NCBI GenBank assembly: GCA_964403075.1
Contig: CAYOEV010000026.1
Span: forward strand, 1 to 40,393
Source of the DNA: CAYOEV01 sp964403075
GTDB taxonomy: Bacteria; Bacteroidota; Bacteroidia; Cytophagales; Cyclobacteriaceae
Reading direction: 5' to 3'
Length of the DNA: 40,393 nucleotides
Part shown: positions 32,587-40,393 of the stretch, piece by piece
Layout: each line of letters opens with the position of its first letter
Numbering within the stretch: position 1 is the stretch's first letter
Notes under the pieces: generated by a model
What the model saw: only the letters and a program-made list of their open reading frames with translations
What the model was told of the DNA's origin: nothing
Database searches by the model: none
Program-made: the position numbers and the translations under genes

Positions 32587-33889
32587 AAAATAATAGACGG
32601 CGGGTGATCACTTGAAAACGCCAGATATGAAGGATTGCCGCCAGGGACAATCCTGTGAGCAAGGCATACCAGATGCCATGTACGCCCAGTGAAAACGTGA
32701 ATCCGAGCACATAAGCCAGTGGAATGGCTATCAGCCAAAAAGCGATGAAAGTCACCCAGGTTGGAACTCTCACATCGGTCAACCCACGCAGTGCACCCAA
32801 GCCCACAGCTTGCAAACCATCACTCACCTGAAAAGCCGCGGCAATGACCAAGAGAGAAGCTGCGGTTTCCTGAACCGGTAGGCTCTCCACATATAAGCCG
32901 GGTAACTGGCGTCGCAAGAGAATAAACAACAGGCCGCAAATACCCATGAAAACCATTACCAATGCCATGCAACTGAAACCAGCCCTACGTAAATTGATTA
33001 CGTCTCTTAGTCCGTATTGATTGCCCACCCTGATGGCTGCCGCTGCCCCAATACCTGTTGCTGCCATGTAAGTAATCGCAGCCAGGTTGAGTGCGATGTT
33101 GTGCGCCGCCAGGTATTCTGCTCCCAACCATCCGACCATGATGGCAGCTGTAGCAAATGCGCCAACTTCAAAAATGTACTGCAACCCGGCAGGCACTCCT
33201 AACTGAAGATCACGCCTAATGCCCGAACGCGTAAATACCCATTTAAATCCGGAGGTCTTGGACCGCACCCGCGCGATCATCAGAAAGGCCATCATCACCC
33301 TCGCCAGTAGCGTGGCAATTCCAGCACCCAATAAACCCAGGGCCGGGAAGCCAAAATGCCCAAAAATGAGTACGTAATTCAAGCCCACGTTCAACAAGTT
33401 GGTCACCACAGACACCAGCATGGGATTGAATGTGTCGGATAACCCTTCGGCAAACTGGCGAAATGTTTGGAACACCATCAAAGGCAAAATAGACAAACAG
33501 GTGATTTGAAGATAGGCCTTAGCCTCCGCTGCCACCGCCGGCTCCTGACCAAACGCCTGCAAAAATTGACTGGCCAAAAGCCCCATAAGAACCAGAAGCA
33601 CGCCCACCACGAGATTAACCAAGAGGCCATCCTGTAAAAACTGCAAAACTTTAGGCTTATCATTGGGTGAAGCCGCCACAAGCGGCGTGATGGCATAGCT
33701 TGTTCCTATACCAAAAAGCAGCAAAATATGGTAAAAAGTGCCAGCAAAAGTGGCAGCTGCCAGCGGGATTACTCCAACCCGCCCAACCATGACACTATCT
33801 GCCACTGCTACCATGATATGCCCCAGCTGGCCGATCATTACCGGGTAGGCCAATTGAATGTTTTTATTGAGATGCTCTTTCAGCGTCAT
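32585..33889 (-). CDS. MATE family efflux transporter (NorM-like)
   Basis: 434 residues from ATG at 33889 (MTLKEHLNKNIQLAYP); a TTG eight codons upstream lies across the promoter element. Twelve hydrophobic segments in two related halves. The first helix region LAYPVMIGQLGHIMVAVADSVMVGRVG is typical, with GVIPLAAATFAG next, and the matching YLAAHNIALNLAAITYMAATGIGAAAAIRVGN in the second half (key positions only). It exports cationic drugs or other metabolites against Na+ or H+. Followed convergently by the NTF2-like gene. Confidence 0.94.
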   Translation of the reverse strand: MTLKEHLNKNIQLAYPVMIGQLGHIMVAVADSVMVGRVGVIPLAAATFAGTFYHILLLFGIGTSYAITPLVAASPNDKPKVLQFLQDGLLVNLVVGVLLVLMGLLASQFLQAFGQEPAVAAEAKAYLQITCLSILPLMVFQTFRQFAEGLSDTFNPMLVSVVTNLLNVGLNYVLIFGHFGFPALGLLGAGIATLLARVMMAFLMIARVRSKTSGFKWVFTRSGIRRDLQLGVPAGLQYIFEVGAFATAAIMVGWLGAEYLAAHNIALNLAAITYMAATGIGAAAAIRVGNQYGLRDVINLRRAGFSCMALVMVFMGICGLLFILLRRQLPGLYVESLPVQETAASLLVIAAAFQVSDGLQAVGLGALRGLTDVRVPTWVTFIAFWLIAIPLAYVLGFTFSLGVHGIWYALLTGLSLAAILHIWRFQVITRRLLF

Positions 33890-33895
33890 GCGCGG

Positions 33896-33903
33896 CAAAG
33901 CTA
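33896..33903 (-). promoter_or_regulatory. -7 promoter element of the MATE gene
   Basis: Reads TAGCTTTG on the minus strand, an exact TAnnTTTG. Its last base is only six bases from the ATG at 33889, so the transcript would be leaderless or nearly so. No -33 match was seen. Confidence 0.42.
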
Positions 33904-33951
33904 GACAACCCAATTAGGGATTGCGTTACCTTCAGTCACGGGTTAGGTCAA

Positions 33952-34494
33952 CTATAAATGAAGTTTTCTTGCCAGTCGCAGCAGTCCGGCTACACTCAAG
34001 CTATCTGTGATTCGGTTGTCTTCACACATGGCAACCGCTTCCCTTAAGGGTAAACGCCAAATGTCAATGTCTTCAGTCTCTTCAAACTCCGGCTCACCCA
34101 GACTCAACTCTTGCGCCAGGTAACAATATCCCACTTCATCAGTAACTGAATTAGAAGTATGTATTTTAATTAATTCCGTCCACCGCCGCGCCGTCAGACC
34201 AGTTTCTTCTTTTAACTCCCGGCCGGCCGAAGCCACTCGATCTTCTCCCAGAGGACCACCACCCATCGGTATTTCCCATGAATAGGCACCTAATGGGTAC
34301 CGCCATTGACCTACAATCCAAGTATATTCTTCCTCATCCAACGGGATGATCCCAATCGCTTTGTTCTTAAAGTGAACCTTACCGTAAAGGCTCTTACCTC
34401 CACCGGGGTTGGTAACATCATGCTCGGTTAAGGTAATCCAGGGATTGTCATAAATTTCTCTGGAATGGTGAGTGACCCAATTGTTGCGCTCCAT
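33952..34494 (-). CDS. Nudix hydrolase (ADP-ribose pyrophosphatase-like)
   Basis: 180 residues with an intact Nudix box at about 78-100: G-x5-E-x7-REL-x-EE-x-GL, read from GGGPLGEDRVASAG then RELKEETGL. The preceding GQWRYPLGAYSWEIPMG is the form seen in ADP-ribose / sugar-nucleotide pyrophosphatases of the NUDT5/YffH group. It hydrolyses a nucleoside diphosphate linked to another group, giving metabolite clean-up in the cytoplasm. A TAnnTTTG-like element (CATCTTTG, one mismatch, 34499-34506) is five bases from the start. The lipoprotein gene upstream on the same strand ends 15 bases before. Confidence 0.92.
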   Translation of the reverse strand: MERNNWVTHHSREIYDNPWITLTEHDVTNPGGGKSLYGKVHFKNKAIGIIPLDEEEYTWIVGQWRYPLGAYSWEIPMGGGPLGEDRVASAGRELKEETGLTARRWTELIKIHTSNSVTDEVGYCYLAQELSLGEPEFEETEDIDIWRLPLREAVAMCEDNRITDSLSVAGLLRLARKLHL

Positions 34495-34509
34495 GAATCA
34501 AAGATGGGA

Positions 34510-35481
34510 TCATTCAGCGGTCAAACCCAGAGACTGGCGAAGGGCACGATCCTCATTGCTATTTTTACCCCAATACCGACTGCGAATGGTATTGATTAAT
34601 TTGGCTTTTGTTGTTAAAATCTCGGTCCGCCCAAAACCACTCAGATTTTTTTCTTCCCACCCTACAATGCGGTAAGGTGAACTACTTTCAAAATAAATGA
34701 CGAGACTGTGCTGATTTGAGTAGTTGATGCTGTACGTACGATGCGGCACTGGCCAGTAAGGTGAAGACTCTACGTCAGCCAACTGAGCCACAACAGGCAC
34801 CGCCTCCATAGGTTGGTGGCGTAAACGCAGATAAAAAGTACCTGGCAAAATGGAAAAATTCCCTGTAGGTAAGGACGAAGGATTTAGACGCAATTTGGTC
34901 CACAGCTCGTCCTCGGTCATCGGTAAGCGTTGTCTTAGATCGATGTCTCCCTCAGTTTCAAAATAGGAATAACCCCGCATTCGGTAATTGGGCAGCTCCT
35001 GCTGATTCAACTGCAGAAATGTGTGTCCACACCATTCCTGTGCACTTGTGGTCACTTTTATCATTCGCTCATTATTCATTGGCGTGAACGTAGACATCAT
35101 CATAGAATAAGGGTAAATGCCCGTGAGGAATTTCTTGCTCATATTTAGTTTAAGCACGCTCACCTTGTCTTCCCCGGCGTTCTGCCAATCGTCCAACTTC
35201 ACCTGACTCTCCAAAGAAAAAGGCTCCGTAACATACACCATGACCGCTGTGCCTTCGTGAATTTCTCCATATCTTGCCTGTTGCAAGCGATAGCTAGAGA
35301 TCTCGGCGCCACCCCCCTTGTACCAATAATCGTTCAGACTGGCTGGCACAGGGATCTGGCTCGGGCGACTTACGGAATCTACAGCATTCTTATCCACCTC
35401 GCTCGGGTTGGACGACTGGGTACAACCCAGAAGCCCGGTAAGTAGGAACACAAAAAATGTTGGAATGGCGGGTTTTATCAT
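34510..35481 (-). CDS. Uncharacterised lipoprotein with EWCGHTF motif
   Basis: 323 residues from ATG at 35481; a GTG one codon earlier also fits. Lipoprotein signal: hydrophobic AIPTFFVFLLTGLL and lipobox LLGC with the Cys at about 20. Later LNDYWYKGGGAEISSY, a YPYSMMMSTFTP segment and SAQEWCGHTFLQLN. Bacteroidota homologues of about 300 residues with the same E-W-C-G-H-x-F block are sometimes labelled septum formation inhibitor Maf, but I see no Maf fold. Function unknown; exported to a membrane. Precedes the Nudix gene on the same strand by 15 bases. Confidence 0.72.
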   Translation of the reverse strand: MIKPAIPTFFVFLLTGLLGCTQSSNPSEVDKNAVDSVSRPSQIPVPASLNDYWYKGGGAEISSYRLQQARYGEIHEGTAVMVYVTEPFSLESQVKLDDWQNAGEDKVSVLKLNMSKKFLTGIYPYSMMMSTFTPMNNERMIKVTTSAQEWCGHTFLQLNQQELPNYRMRGYSYFETEGDIDLRQRLPMTEDELWTKLRLNPSSLPTGNFSILPGTFYLRLRHQPMEAVPVVAQLADVESSPYWPVPHRTYSINYSNQHSLVIYFESSSPYRIVGWEEKNLSGFGRTEILTTKAKLINTIRSRYWGKNSNEDRALRQSLGLTAE

Positions 35482-35605
35482 CACTATACTTTTAGTTAAT
35501 TTACAACATAGTCATCTATATGGTTCTTTTTATTTCAGCTATTCAACGGCACGTCTTTGCAAAGACTTTCTGCCTTGAACAAGTTAATTGTCCATTCGTA
35601 CGTTC

Positions 35606-36214
35606 ATGGCATCTTTGAAAAAATACTTGATCAAAAATCGCATGGAAGCCGGTTGCGATGAGGTGGGCCGCGGTTGCCTGGCAGGGCCCGTAGTGGCGGC
35701 GGCAGTCATTTTGCCAATTACATTCAAAGACCCTGGACTGGCGGATTCCAAAACATTGGGCAAAAAAGAACTGAGACGCCTTAGTCAGTGGATCGGACAG
35801 CATGCCCTGTGCTATGCCTTCGGGCAGGCTTCCCCTGTTGAAATTGACGCGCTAAACATCCAAAATGCCAGCTACCTGGCCATGCACCGCGCAGTCAACG
35901 AACTTAAGATCAAACCTCAACACCTATTGGTCGATGGCAACCGATTCCATCCACATGGGGACTTTCCGCACACCTGCATCGTAAAGGGTGATGGCAAGAT
36001 GGCAAGCATAGCCGCCGCTGCCATCTTGGCCAAAATACATCGTGACCAATTAATGGAACAACTCGACAGCAAGCATCCTCAGTACCAGTGGGCCTCCAAT
36101 GTGGGCTACCCCACACGTGCCCACCGGGAGGGACTGCGTGCGCATGGCACCACCATTCATCACCGAAAAAGCTTTCGGCTGTTGCCTGCGCAACCCACTC
36201 TTTTCCAGAAATAA
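35606..36214 (+). CDS. rnhB: Ribonuclease HII
   Basis: 202 residues from ATG at 35606; a TTG six codons upstream is less likely. The active-site start is AGCDEVGRGCLAGPVVAAAV with D18 and E19, then LADSKTLGKKELR, LLVDGN with D110, KGDGKMASIAAAAILAKIHRD and VGYPTRAHREGLRAHG. It cuts RNA at RNA-DNA junctions and removes misincorporated ribonucleotides in the cytoplasm. Divergent from the lipoprotein gene with about 120 bases between. Length is normal. Confidence 0.95.
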   Translation: MASLKKYLIKNRMEAGCDEVGRGCLAGPVVAAAVILPITFKDPGLADSKTLGKKELRRLSQWIGQHALCYAFGQASPVEIDALNIQNASYLAMHRAVNELKIKPQHLLVDGNRFHPHGDFPHTCIVKGDGKMASIAAAAILAKIHRDQLMEQLDSKHPQYQWASNVGYPTRAHREGLRAHGTTIHHRKSFRLLPAQPTLFQK

Positions 36215-36367
36215 CCCTTCAATTATCGAATATATCATCCAGGTTACATTGTTTTCCTGGAAGTATTCGTCAAGTAATTCCAGCGCTTGCAGTTGCCTCG
36301 CGCCCAAAATGATGAAAAAAGCATGGGTTAAAATTGGTATTCACTTTTTTCCTTGAGTTAAATTAAA

Positions 36368-36402
36368 ATGCCACCCGAAACCATGAAAAAATAGGGTGGC
36401 AT
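36368..36402. terminator. Hairpin after rnhB, just before csaA
   Basis: ATGCCACCC (36368-36376) and GGGTGGCAT (36394-36402) pair perfectly over nine bases around a 17-base loop, followed by CATTTTGTCATTTT. It lies about 150 bases past the rnhB stop and 18 bases before the csaA start. It may end the rnhB transcript or sit in the csaA leader and affect its translation. Confidence 0.45.
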
Positions 36403-36420
36403 CATTTTGTCATTTTACAT

Positions 36421-36750
36421 ATGGAAATCAATTGGAAAGACTTTGAAAAAGTAGACCTGCGTGTAGGTCAAATTGTGAGGACTGAAAACTTCCCCGAAGC
36501 GAAAAAACCTGCTTTCAAGCTCTGGGTAGATTTTGGATCATTAGGCGTAAAACGAAGTTCCGCTCAAATCACCGAACAGTACAGTACGGAAAAACTGGTG
36601 GGGAAATGGGTCGTGGGAGTGGTTAACTTTTCTCCTAAGCAAATAGGTCCGTTTATCAGTGAATGCCTCATTCTGGGTGTCTACACACCAAAGGGAGTGA
36701 TCCTTGTAACACCTGATGGTGCCGTATCTCCGGGTTCGAGGATAGGTTAA
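36421..36750 (+). CDS. csaA: CsaA-like tRNA-binding-domain protein
   Basis: 109 residues, one OB-fold tRNA-binding domain. WKDFEKVDLRVGQIVRTENFPEAKKPAFKLWVDFG is the characteristic N-terminal part (ends given only in outline: K-VD-RVG-I, F-EA-KPAFKL). It continues with KRSSAQIT, VGVVNFSPKQIGPF and GVILVTPDG. CsaA was first described as a Sec-related chaperone that also binds tRNA. Stand-alone single-domain copies are widespread. The gene starts 18 bases after the hairpin and is followed by its own short promoter region for xth. Confidence 0.9.
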   Translation: MEINWKDFEKVDLRVGQIVRTENFPEAKKPAFKLWVDFGSLGVKRSSAQITEQYSTEKLVGKWVVGVVNFSPKQIGPFISECLILGVYTPKGVILVTPDGAVSPGSRIG

Positions 36751-36760
36751 ATTTAGCCAC

Positions 36761-36768
36761 TACATTTG
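36761..36768 (+). promoter_or_regulatory. -7 promoter element of the exonuclease III gene
   Basis: TACATTTG matches TAnnTTTG exactly, 21 bases before the ATG at 36790. It overlaps a TTG that would otherwise be an in-frame earlier start, which favours the ATG. A -33 element is not convincing. Confidence 0.5.
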
Positions 36769-36789
36769 CAACACAAAACAACCCGGCTC

Positions 36790-37563
36790 ATGCATCTTAT
36801 GTCTTGGAATGTCAATGGTATTCGCGCCATTGTCAAGAAAGATTTTATCAAAGACGTCCAACAAATCCAACCGGATGTCCTGTGCCTGCAGGAAACGAAA
36901 GGTCAACCGGAGGATGTGAAAAATGCACTTCAGTTACTGCCGGAATATGAGGTGTATGTCAACTCCTCAAAAGCAAGAAAGGGATACTCTGGCACCGCCA
37001 TCCTTACCAGACATCAACCCGTTGAGGTCACCTATGACATGGGAATTGAAGCGCACGACCAGGAGGGGCGGGTAATCACAGCAGAATTTTCATCTTTTTT
37101 CCTGGTAACTGTTTACACCCCGAACTCCGGTGAAGAATTGAAAAGATTGGATTATCGGACCGAATGGGATGCTGCCTTCAAAGCGCACTGCGCAGCGCTG
37201 GAACGACGGAAACCGGTAATCATTTGTGGCGACCTGAATGTGGCGCACACGGAAATTGATATTGCCAGACCCAAAGCCAACTACAACAAATCTTCGGGCT
37301 ATACACAAAGGGAAATTGATGGACTGAATGATTTACTCGATATTGGATTGATCGACACTTTTAGACATTTCTATCCAGAAGAAATCAAATACAGCTGGTG
37401 GAATTATAGGTTCAAGGCTCGGGAAAGAAATGTAGGATGGAGGATTGACTATTTCCTTGTGAGCGAGGTACTAAAAAACGCATTGATAGGTGCCAGCATC
37501 TACAACGAAATAATGGGCTCTGATCACTGCCCTGTGGGCATCAAACTTAAATCTGGAATCTAA
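36790..37563 (+). CDS. xth: Exodeoxyribonuclease III
   Basis: 257 residues from ATG at 36790. EEP-superfamily motifs are all present: LMSWNVNGIRA, DVLCLQETKG, GTAILTRHQP, VYTPNSG, ICGDLNVAHTEIDIARPK, SWWNYRFKARERNVGWRIDY and GSDHCPVGI. The enzyme is an AP endonuclease and 3'-5' exonuclease for base-excision repair. The stop overlaps the gcvT start (TAATG), which is unusual company for a repair enzyme and probably reflects genome compaction. Confidence 0.95.
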   Translation: MHLMSWNVNGIRAIVKKDFIKDVQQIQPDVLCLQETKGQPEDVKNALQLLPEYEVYVNSSKARKGYSGTAILTRHQPVEVTYDMGIEAHDQEGRVITAEFSSFFLVTVYTPNSGEELKRLDYRTEWDAAFKAHCAALERRKPVIICGDLNVAHTEIDIARPKANYNKSSGYTQREIDGLNDLLDIGLIDTFRHFYPEEIKYSWWNYRFKARERNVGWRIDYFLVSEVLKNALIGASIYNEIMGSDHCPVGIKLKSGI

Positions 37564-38642
37564 TGAAAAAAGTACCACTGCATCAGGTGCATGTAGACTT
37601 GGGTGCCAAAATGATCCCTTTCGCAGGATTCGACATGCCCGTGCGTTACAGTTCGGATAAAGAAGAGCACCTGACCGTTCGGGAGGGAGTCGGGGTTTTC
37701 GATGTCTCGCACATGGGTGAATTTTTCATAACCGGTGAAGGTGCCCTGGAACTCATACAAAAGGTTTCCAGTAATGATGCGTGCAACTTACAGATAGGGC
37801 AAGCACAATACAGTTGTTTGCCCAATACCAAAGGAGGCATTGTTGACGATCTCATCATTTACCGACTCGGCGAAAACGAATACCTGCTAGTGGTCAATGC
37901 CTCGAATATTGAAAAAGACTGGGACTGGATCCGCAGCCACAATGATTTTGGGGCCACCATGACCAACCAATCTGCTGACTGGGCTCTGCTAGCTGTACAG
38001 GGACCCAAGGCAGCTCAGGTGCTGCAACCGCTGACTGCAATTTCTCTGGATGACATAGGATTTTATCGTTTCGTGCAAGGCAAATTGGCCGACGTACACA
38101 TGATCATTTCTGCTACCGGCTATACCGGTGCCGGTGGTTTTGAATTGTACATTCCAGCCTTGCACGCCGAAGAAGTGTGGCGGCGGATCTTTGCAGCCGG
38201 TGCTTCCAAAGGTATTCGGCCCATTGGTTTGGGCGCACGAGACACGCTACGTCTGGAAATGGGCTACTGCCTGTATGGCAACGACATCACCGATGACACC
38301 TCACCACTGGAAGCCGGGCTGGGCTGGATCACTAAATTCAACAAGGAATTCATTCACAGTGCGGTTCTTAAACAGCAAAAAGAAGCAGGTGTAGAAAGAA
38401 AGCTTGTAGGGTTTGTATTAAAAGAAAAAGGGATACCTCGAAACGGTTATGAATTAAAGGATTCCACAGGACAGGGTATTGGTCATGTCACCTCAGGAAG
38501 TCTGTCTCCAGTGTTGGGAAAAGGCATTGGGCTGGGCTATGTGTCCATACAAAATAGCAAGCCTGGAACAGCGATTGGTGTCCAAATTCGGAATAAGACG
38601 GTACCGGCAGAGGTGATCAAACCTCCGTTCATACCTCAATGA
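37563..38642 (+). CDS. gcvT: Aminomethyltransferase GcvT (glycine cleavage T protein)
   Basis: 359 residues, normal family length. Folate-binding barrel pattern: MIPFAGFDMPVRY, REGVGVFDVSHMGEF, QYSCLPNTKGGIVDDLIIYR (shortened here), AVQGPKAAQVL, TGYTGAGGFELYI, GLGARDTLRLEMGYCLYGND and GLGWITKFNKEF. It transfers the methylene group from the aminomethyl-lipoyl carrier to tetrahydrofolate, releasing ammonia. The other glycine cleavage genes are not in the window. Start coupled to xth, stop directly followed by comB. Confidence 0.95.
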   Translation: MKKVPLHQVHVDLGAKMIPFAGFDMPVRYSSDKEEHLTVREGVGVFDVSHMGEFFITGEGALELIQKVSSNDACNLQIGQAQYSCLPNTKGGIVDDLIIYRLGENEYLLVVNASNIEKDWDWIRSHNDFGATMTNQSADWALLAVQGPKAAQVLQPLTAISLDDIGFYRFVQGKLADVHMIISATGYTGAGGFELYIPALHAEEVWRRIFAAGASKGIRPIGLGARDTLRLEMGYCLYGNDITDDTSPLEAGLGWITKFNKEFIHSAVLKQQKEAGVERKLVGFVLKEKGIPRNGYELKDSTGQGIGHVTSGSLSPVLGKGIGLGYVSIQNSKPGTAIGVQIRNKTVPAEVIKPPFIPQ

Positions 38643-39347
38643 ATGATGGTAGAAGTTTGTCTCACCCCTGCACTCATTCACCAGCACGACCTGAAGGGTA
38701 AACTTGTGTTGGTGGTTGATATTTTCAGGGCCACTTCCTGTATGGTGAGTGGTATAGAACATGGCGTGGCCGCCATTAAGCCTGTATTGGAGATAAATGA
38801 GTGCCTGGCACACGGACCCCTCGGTTATATTCTGGCAGGTGAAAGGGGTGGTCAAAAAATAGAAGGGTTTGATTTGGGTAACAGCCCGTTCGAGTACCAA
38901 CAAGAGGATTTGGTAGGCAGAAAAGTATGCATCAGTACCACCAATGGCACGCGGACCTTATTGGATTCTCTGGATGGGGATCTTATCGTCATTGGAGCCT
39001 TTTTAAATTTTTCCGCAACAGTGCATTACATAACTGAAATGAACATGCCGGTAGTGGTGCATTGCGCCGGTTGGAAGGGTATGATAAACCTGGAAGACAC
39101 CTATTACGCGGGTGCACTCATTGAGGCATTGTCCGGTAACATTTCCGGAGATGCTGCAGAACTGGCGCATCAGCTTTATATAAGTCATGCCCATAACCCT
39201 TTGAAACTTGCTAATAAATCTGCCCACGCCCAAAGACTGACGTCATTTGGACTAGAAAAGGACATCACCTACTGCATGCAGCGCGATGAAGCGCAAAGTG
39301 TACTCATCTACGAAGACGGGCACGTTATTTCAGCTTCTCATTCTTAA
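38643..39347 (+). CDS. comB: 2-phosphosulfolactate phosphatase (ComB family)
   Basis: 234 residues. Family motifs: LVVDIFRATSCMVSGIEHG, GERGGQKIEGFDLGNSPFEY and STTNGTRTLL, then VHCAGWKG and EDTYYAGALIEAL. The enzyme was described in coenzyme M synthesis of methanogens, giving sulfolactate from 2-phosphosulfolactate. In Bacteroidota it is common, and the product could feed sulfonate metabolism such as sulfonolipids; that is inference. The start directly follows the gcvT stop. Its end overlaps the convergent MazG-like gene by 23 bases. Confidence 0.9.
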   Translation: MMVEVCLTPALIHQHDLKGKLVLVVDIFRATSCMVSGIEHGVAAIKPVLEINECLAHGPLGYILAGERGGQKIEGFDLGNSPFEYQQEDLVGRKVCISTTNGTRTLLDSLDGDLIVIGAFLNFSATVHYITEMNMPVVVHCAGWKGMINLEDTYYAGALIEALSGNISGDAAELAHQLYISHAHNPLKLANKSAHAQRLTSFGLEKDITYCMQRDEAQSVLIYEDGHVISASHS

Positions 39348-39666
39348 GGTGACGCGTAGCATCTCGTAAAGATTTTTTACGAATGTTGTCACGAAAGGCC
39401 CCTGAAAGGTCTACTCCTGTTTGGTTAGCAAGACAAATCAATACCCATAACACATCTGCCATTTCTTCTCCAAGATCACGCCCTTTGTCCGTGTCCTTAA
39501 AGGACTGTTCTCCATAAGTCCGGGCCATCAATCGCGCCAACTCCCCCACTTCTTCAGTAAGTATCGTCATGTTGGTGAGTTCGTTGAAATAACGGACACC
39601 CTTGGTTTGGATCCACTCATCCACGATGCGCTGGCAGTCTTGAAGTGTTGGAGAATCAGTTGGCAC
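39325..39666 (-). CDS. MazG-like nucleotide pyrophosphohydrolase
   Basis: 113 residues from a GTG start. All-alpha NTP-PPase pattern: MTILTEEVGELARLMARTYG, then DLGEEMADVLWVLICLANQTGVDLS, which gives the EEVxEL and ExxD Mg-binding pairs. It removes pyrophosphate from (d)NTPs, a house-cleaning role. The start lies 11 bases inside the end of the upstream lipoprotein gene and its end overlaps comB. It is the short, single-domain form. Confidence 0.88.
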   Translation of the reverse strand: MPTDSPTLQDCQRIVDEWIQTKGVRYFNELTNMTILTEEVGELARLMARTYGEQSFKDTDKGRDLGEEMADVLWVLICLANQTGVDLSGAFRDNIRKKSLRDATRHLKNEKLK

Positions 39667-40216
39667 CTACACCCTCCTTTTCAGTTCGAATTTCAATTCC
39701 ATCCGATTTTAAATGAGAGATAAAAAATTCGATCCGCTTTTTTTCTTCATTCAGGAGTGAATCAAGATTGGGTTCAAATTCTTCAAAGTGTTCATGTGAA
39801 AATCGATGACCAGGTGTAAACTCGTCTTTCCAATAAAGCGATTCTTCAATCCCGTCCTTATCGTAGTAATATTTGAATTCCTCCGCCACCTTGTTGTCGG
39901 TGTAGTTGACCATGTGACCTGTAAATAAGGGTTTACCGCGCTCAAAATAAAAATAATCATCACGCTCATAATGCGGTGTACGTATGACACCAACCAATTT
40001 GAGCAATTGGTCGCCACGGTAATAACCGCGAACCATGTAACTGGAGTCCCCATTGATAAATTCATCTTCCACTATGTGCATGCGGTGGTTGTGATCTATC
40101 CTGGCTACCTTATGATTCGTTACTTCAACAAGCTTTTGTTTGTCTTTGCTTATTGCGGAGCCACACGCATAGAGTAATACCACCCAAGCCACCCACAAAT
40201 AATTTTTCCGGTGCAT
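39656..40216 (-). CDS. Uncharacterised lipoprotein with MORN-like strands
   Basis: 186 residues from ATG at 40216 (MHRKNYLWVAWVVLLYACGS), chosen because the lipobox LYAC then falls at Cys 18; a TTG 16 codons upstream would give a long N-terminus. The mature part has repeated short strands (HMVNYTDNKVAEEFKYYYD, then GIEESLYWKDEF) like the MORN-type toxin-antitoxin-like repeat proteins common in Bacteroidota. No enzyme motif. Its 3' end overlaps the MazG-like gene. Confidence 0.72.
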   Translation of the reverse strand: MHRKNYLWVAWVVLLYACGSAISKDKQKLVEVTNHKVARIDHNHRMHIVEDEFINGDSSYMVRGYYRGDQLLKLVGVIRTPHYERDDYFYFERGKPLFTGHMVNYTDNKVAEEFKYYYDKDGIEESLYWKDEFTPGHRFSHEHFEEFEPNLDSLLNEEKKRIEFFISHLKSDGIEIRTEKEGVGAN

Positions 40217-40313
40217 ATTGTGTTTTTTGACTTGAATATAAACATTTCCAACCGTCCGGGTCAACTCTTTGCAACACTACACGTGTTAAGATCATGTATA
40301 AAACAAAACGACC

Positions 40314-40393
40314 ATGAAAAATATCTTAGTTAAAAACATTGCAAAAATTAGCCTACTGGCCGTGCTCATACTCGTAGCAACAGCTACAGCCAC
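40314..40393 (+). CDS. Start of a secreted protein gene (3' end outside window)
   Basis: ATG at 40314 opens a frame of at least 26 codons: MKNILVKNIAKISLLAVLILVATATA, a signal peptide with a basic start, a hydrophobic core and small residues near the end. The product cannot be told. It is divergent from the lipoprotein gene with 97 bases between starts. Confidence 0.6.
   Translation, partial: MKNILVKNIAKISLLAVLILVATATA

Overview
The window looks like chromosomal DNA of a free-living Bacteroidota bacterium, most likely of the Cytophagia. The grounds are a type IX secretion pair (PorV and the PorU sortase), Bacteroidota-type promoter elements of the form TAnnTTTG just upstream of several start codons, a WbqC-family protein, a two-N-domain ClpC and many short lipoproteins. 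Genes are dense, often overlap by 1 to 20 bases, and read in both directions. I see no rRNA, tRNA, CRISPR array, insertion sequence, prophage or attachment site. This reads as core chromosome rather than a mobile island.

Layout. 1-2182 (minus): PadR regulator translationally coupled to a large tandem-PspC membrane protein that runs off the left edge. 2388-9953 (plus): PorV, PorU, a PAP2 phosphatase and a secreted SGNH-type esterase. 9942-12580 (minus): SCP2 protein, lipoprotein glutaminyl cyclase and a CPA1 Na+/H+ antiporter. 12748-15698 (plus): DinB-like protein, then a translationally coupled ATPase / FtsX-type permease / secreted CxxC protein operon. 15658-17278 (minus): glycosyltransferase and haem-binding fusion protein. 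17531-18049: decayed gene. 18093-21949 (minus): ClpC, WbqC-like, YciO-like. 21988-23435 (plus): MltG and a thioesterase. 24339-26450 (plus): NTF2-like protein, class IV aminotransferase and sulfotransferase-like protein in an overlapping operon. 26617-29090 (minus): an abutting three-gene operon of a ribulose-phosphate-3-epimerase/CBS fusion, DAHP synthase and a KdsC-type phosphatase. 29451-31773 (plus): a full-length vitamin K-dependent gamma-carboxylase homologue and threonine aldolase. 32195-35481: NTF2-like protein, MATE transporter, Nudix hydrolase and lipoprotein. 35606-39347 (plus): RNase HII, CsaA, exonuclease III, GcvT and ComB. 39325-40216 (minus): MazG-like protein and lipoprotein. 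A new secreted-protein gene begins at 40314 and is cut by the right edge.

How the genes fit together. PorV and PorU act at the outer membrane to deliver and process type IX cargo. A glutaminyl cyclase lies nearby, and four secreted proteins in the window (PorV, PorU, the esterase and the CxxC protein) have Gln as the predicted first mature residue. That fits N-terminal pyroglutamate formation as a general step of export here.

The best candidates for undescribed biology are the epimerase-CBS / DAHP synthase / sugar-acid phosphatase operon, the bacterial gamma-carboxylase homologue that keeps the counterparts of the catalytic Lys and His, the aminotransferase-sulfotransferase pair, and the three-gene transporter operon with a secreted CxxC protein. 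All functional statements rest on motif recognition by eye; no database search was run.
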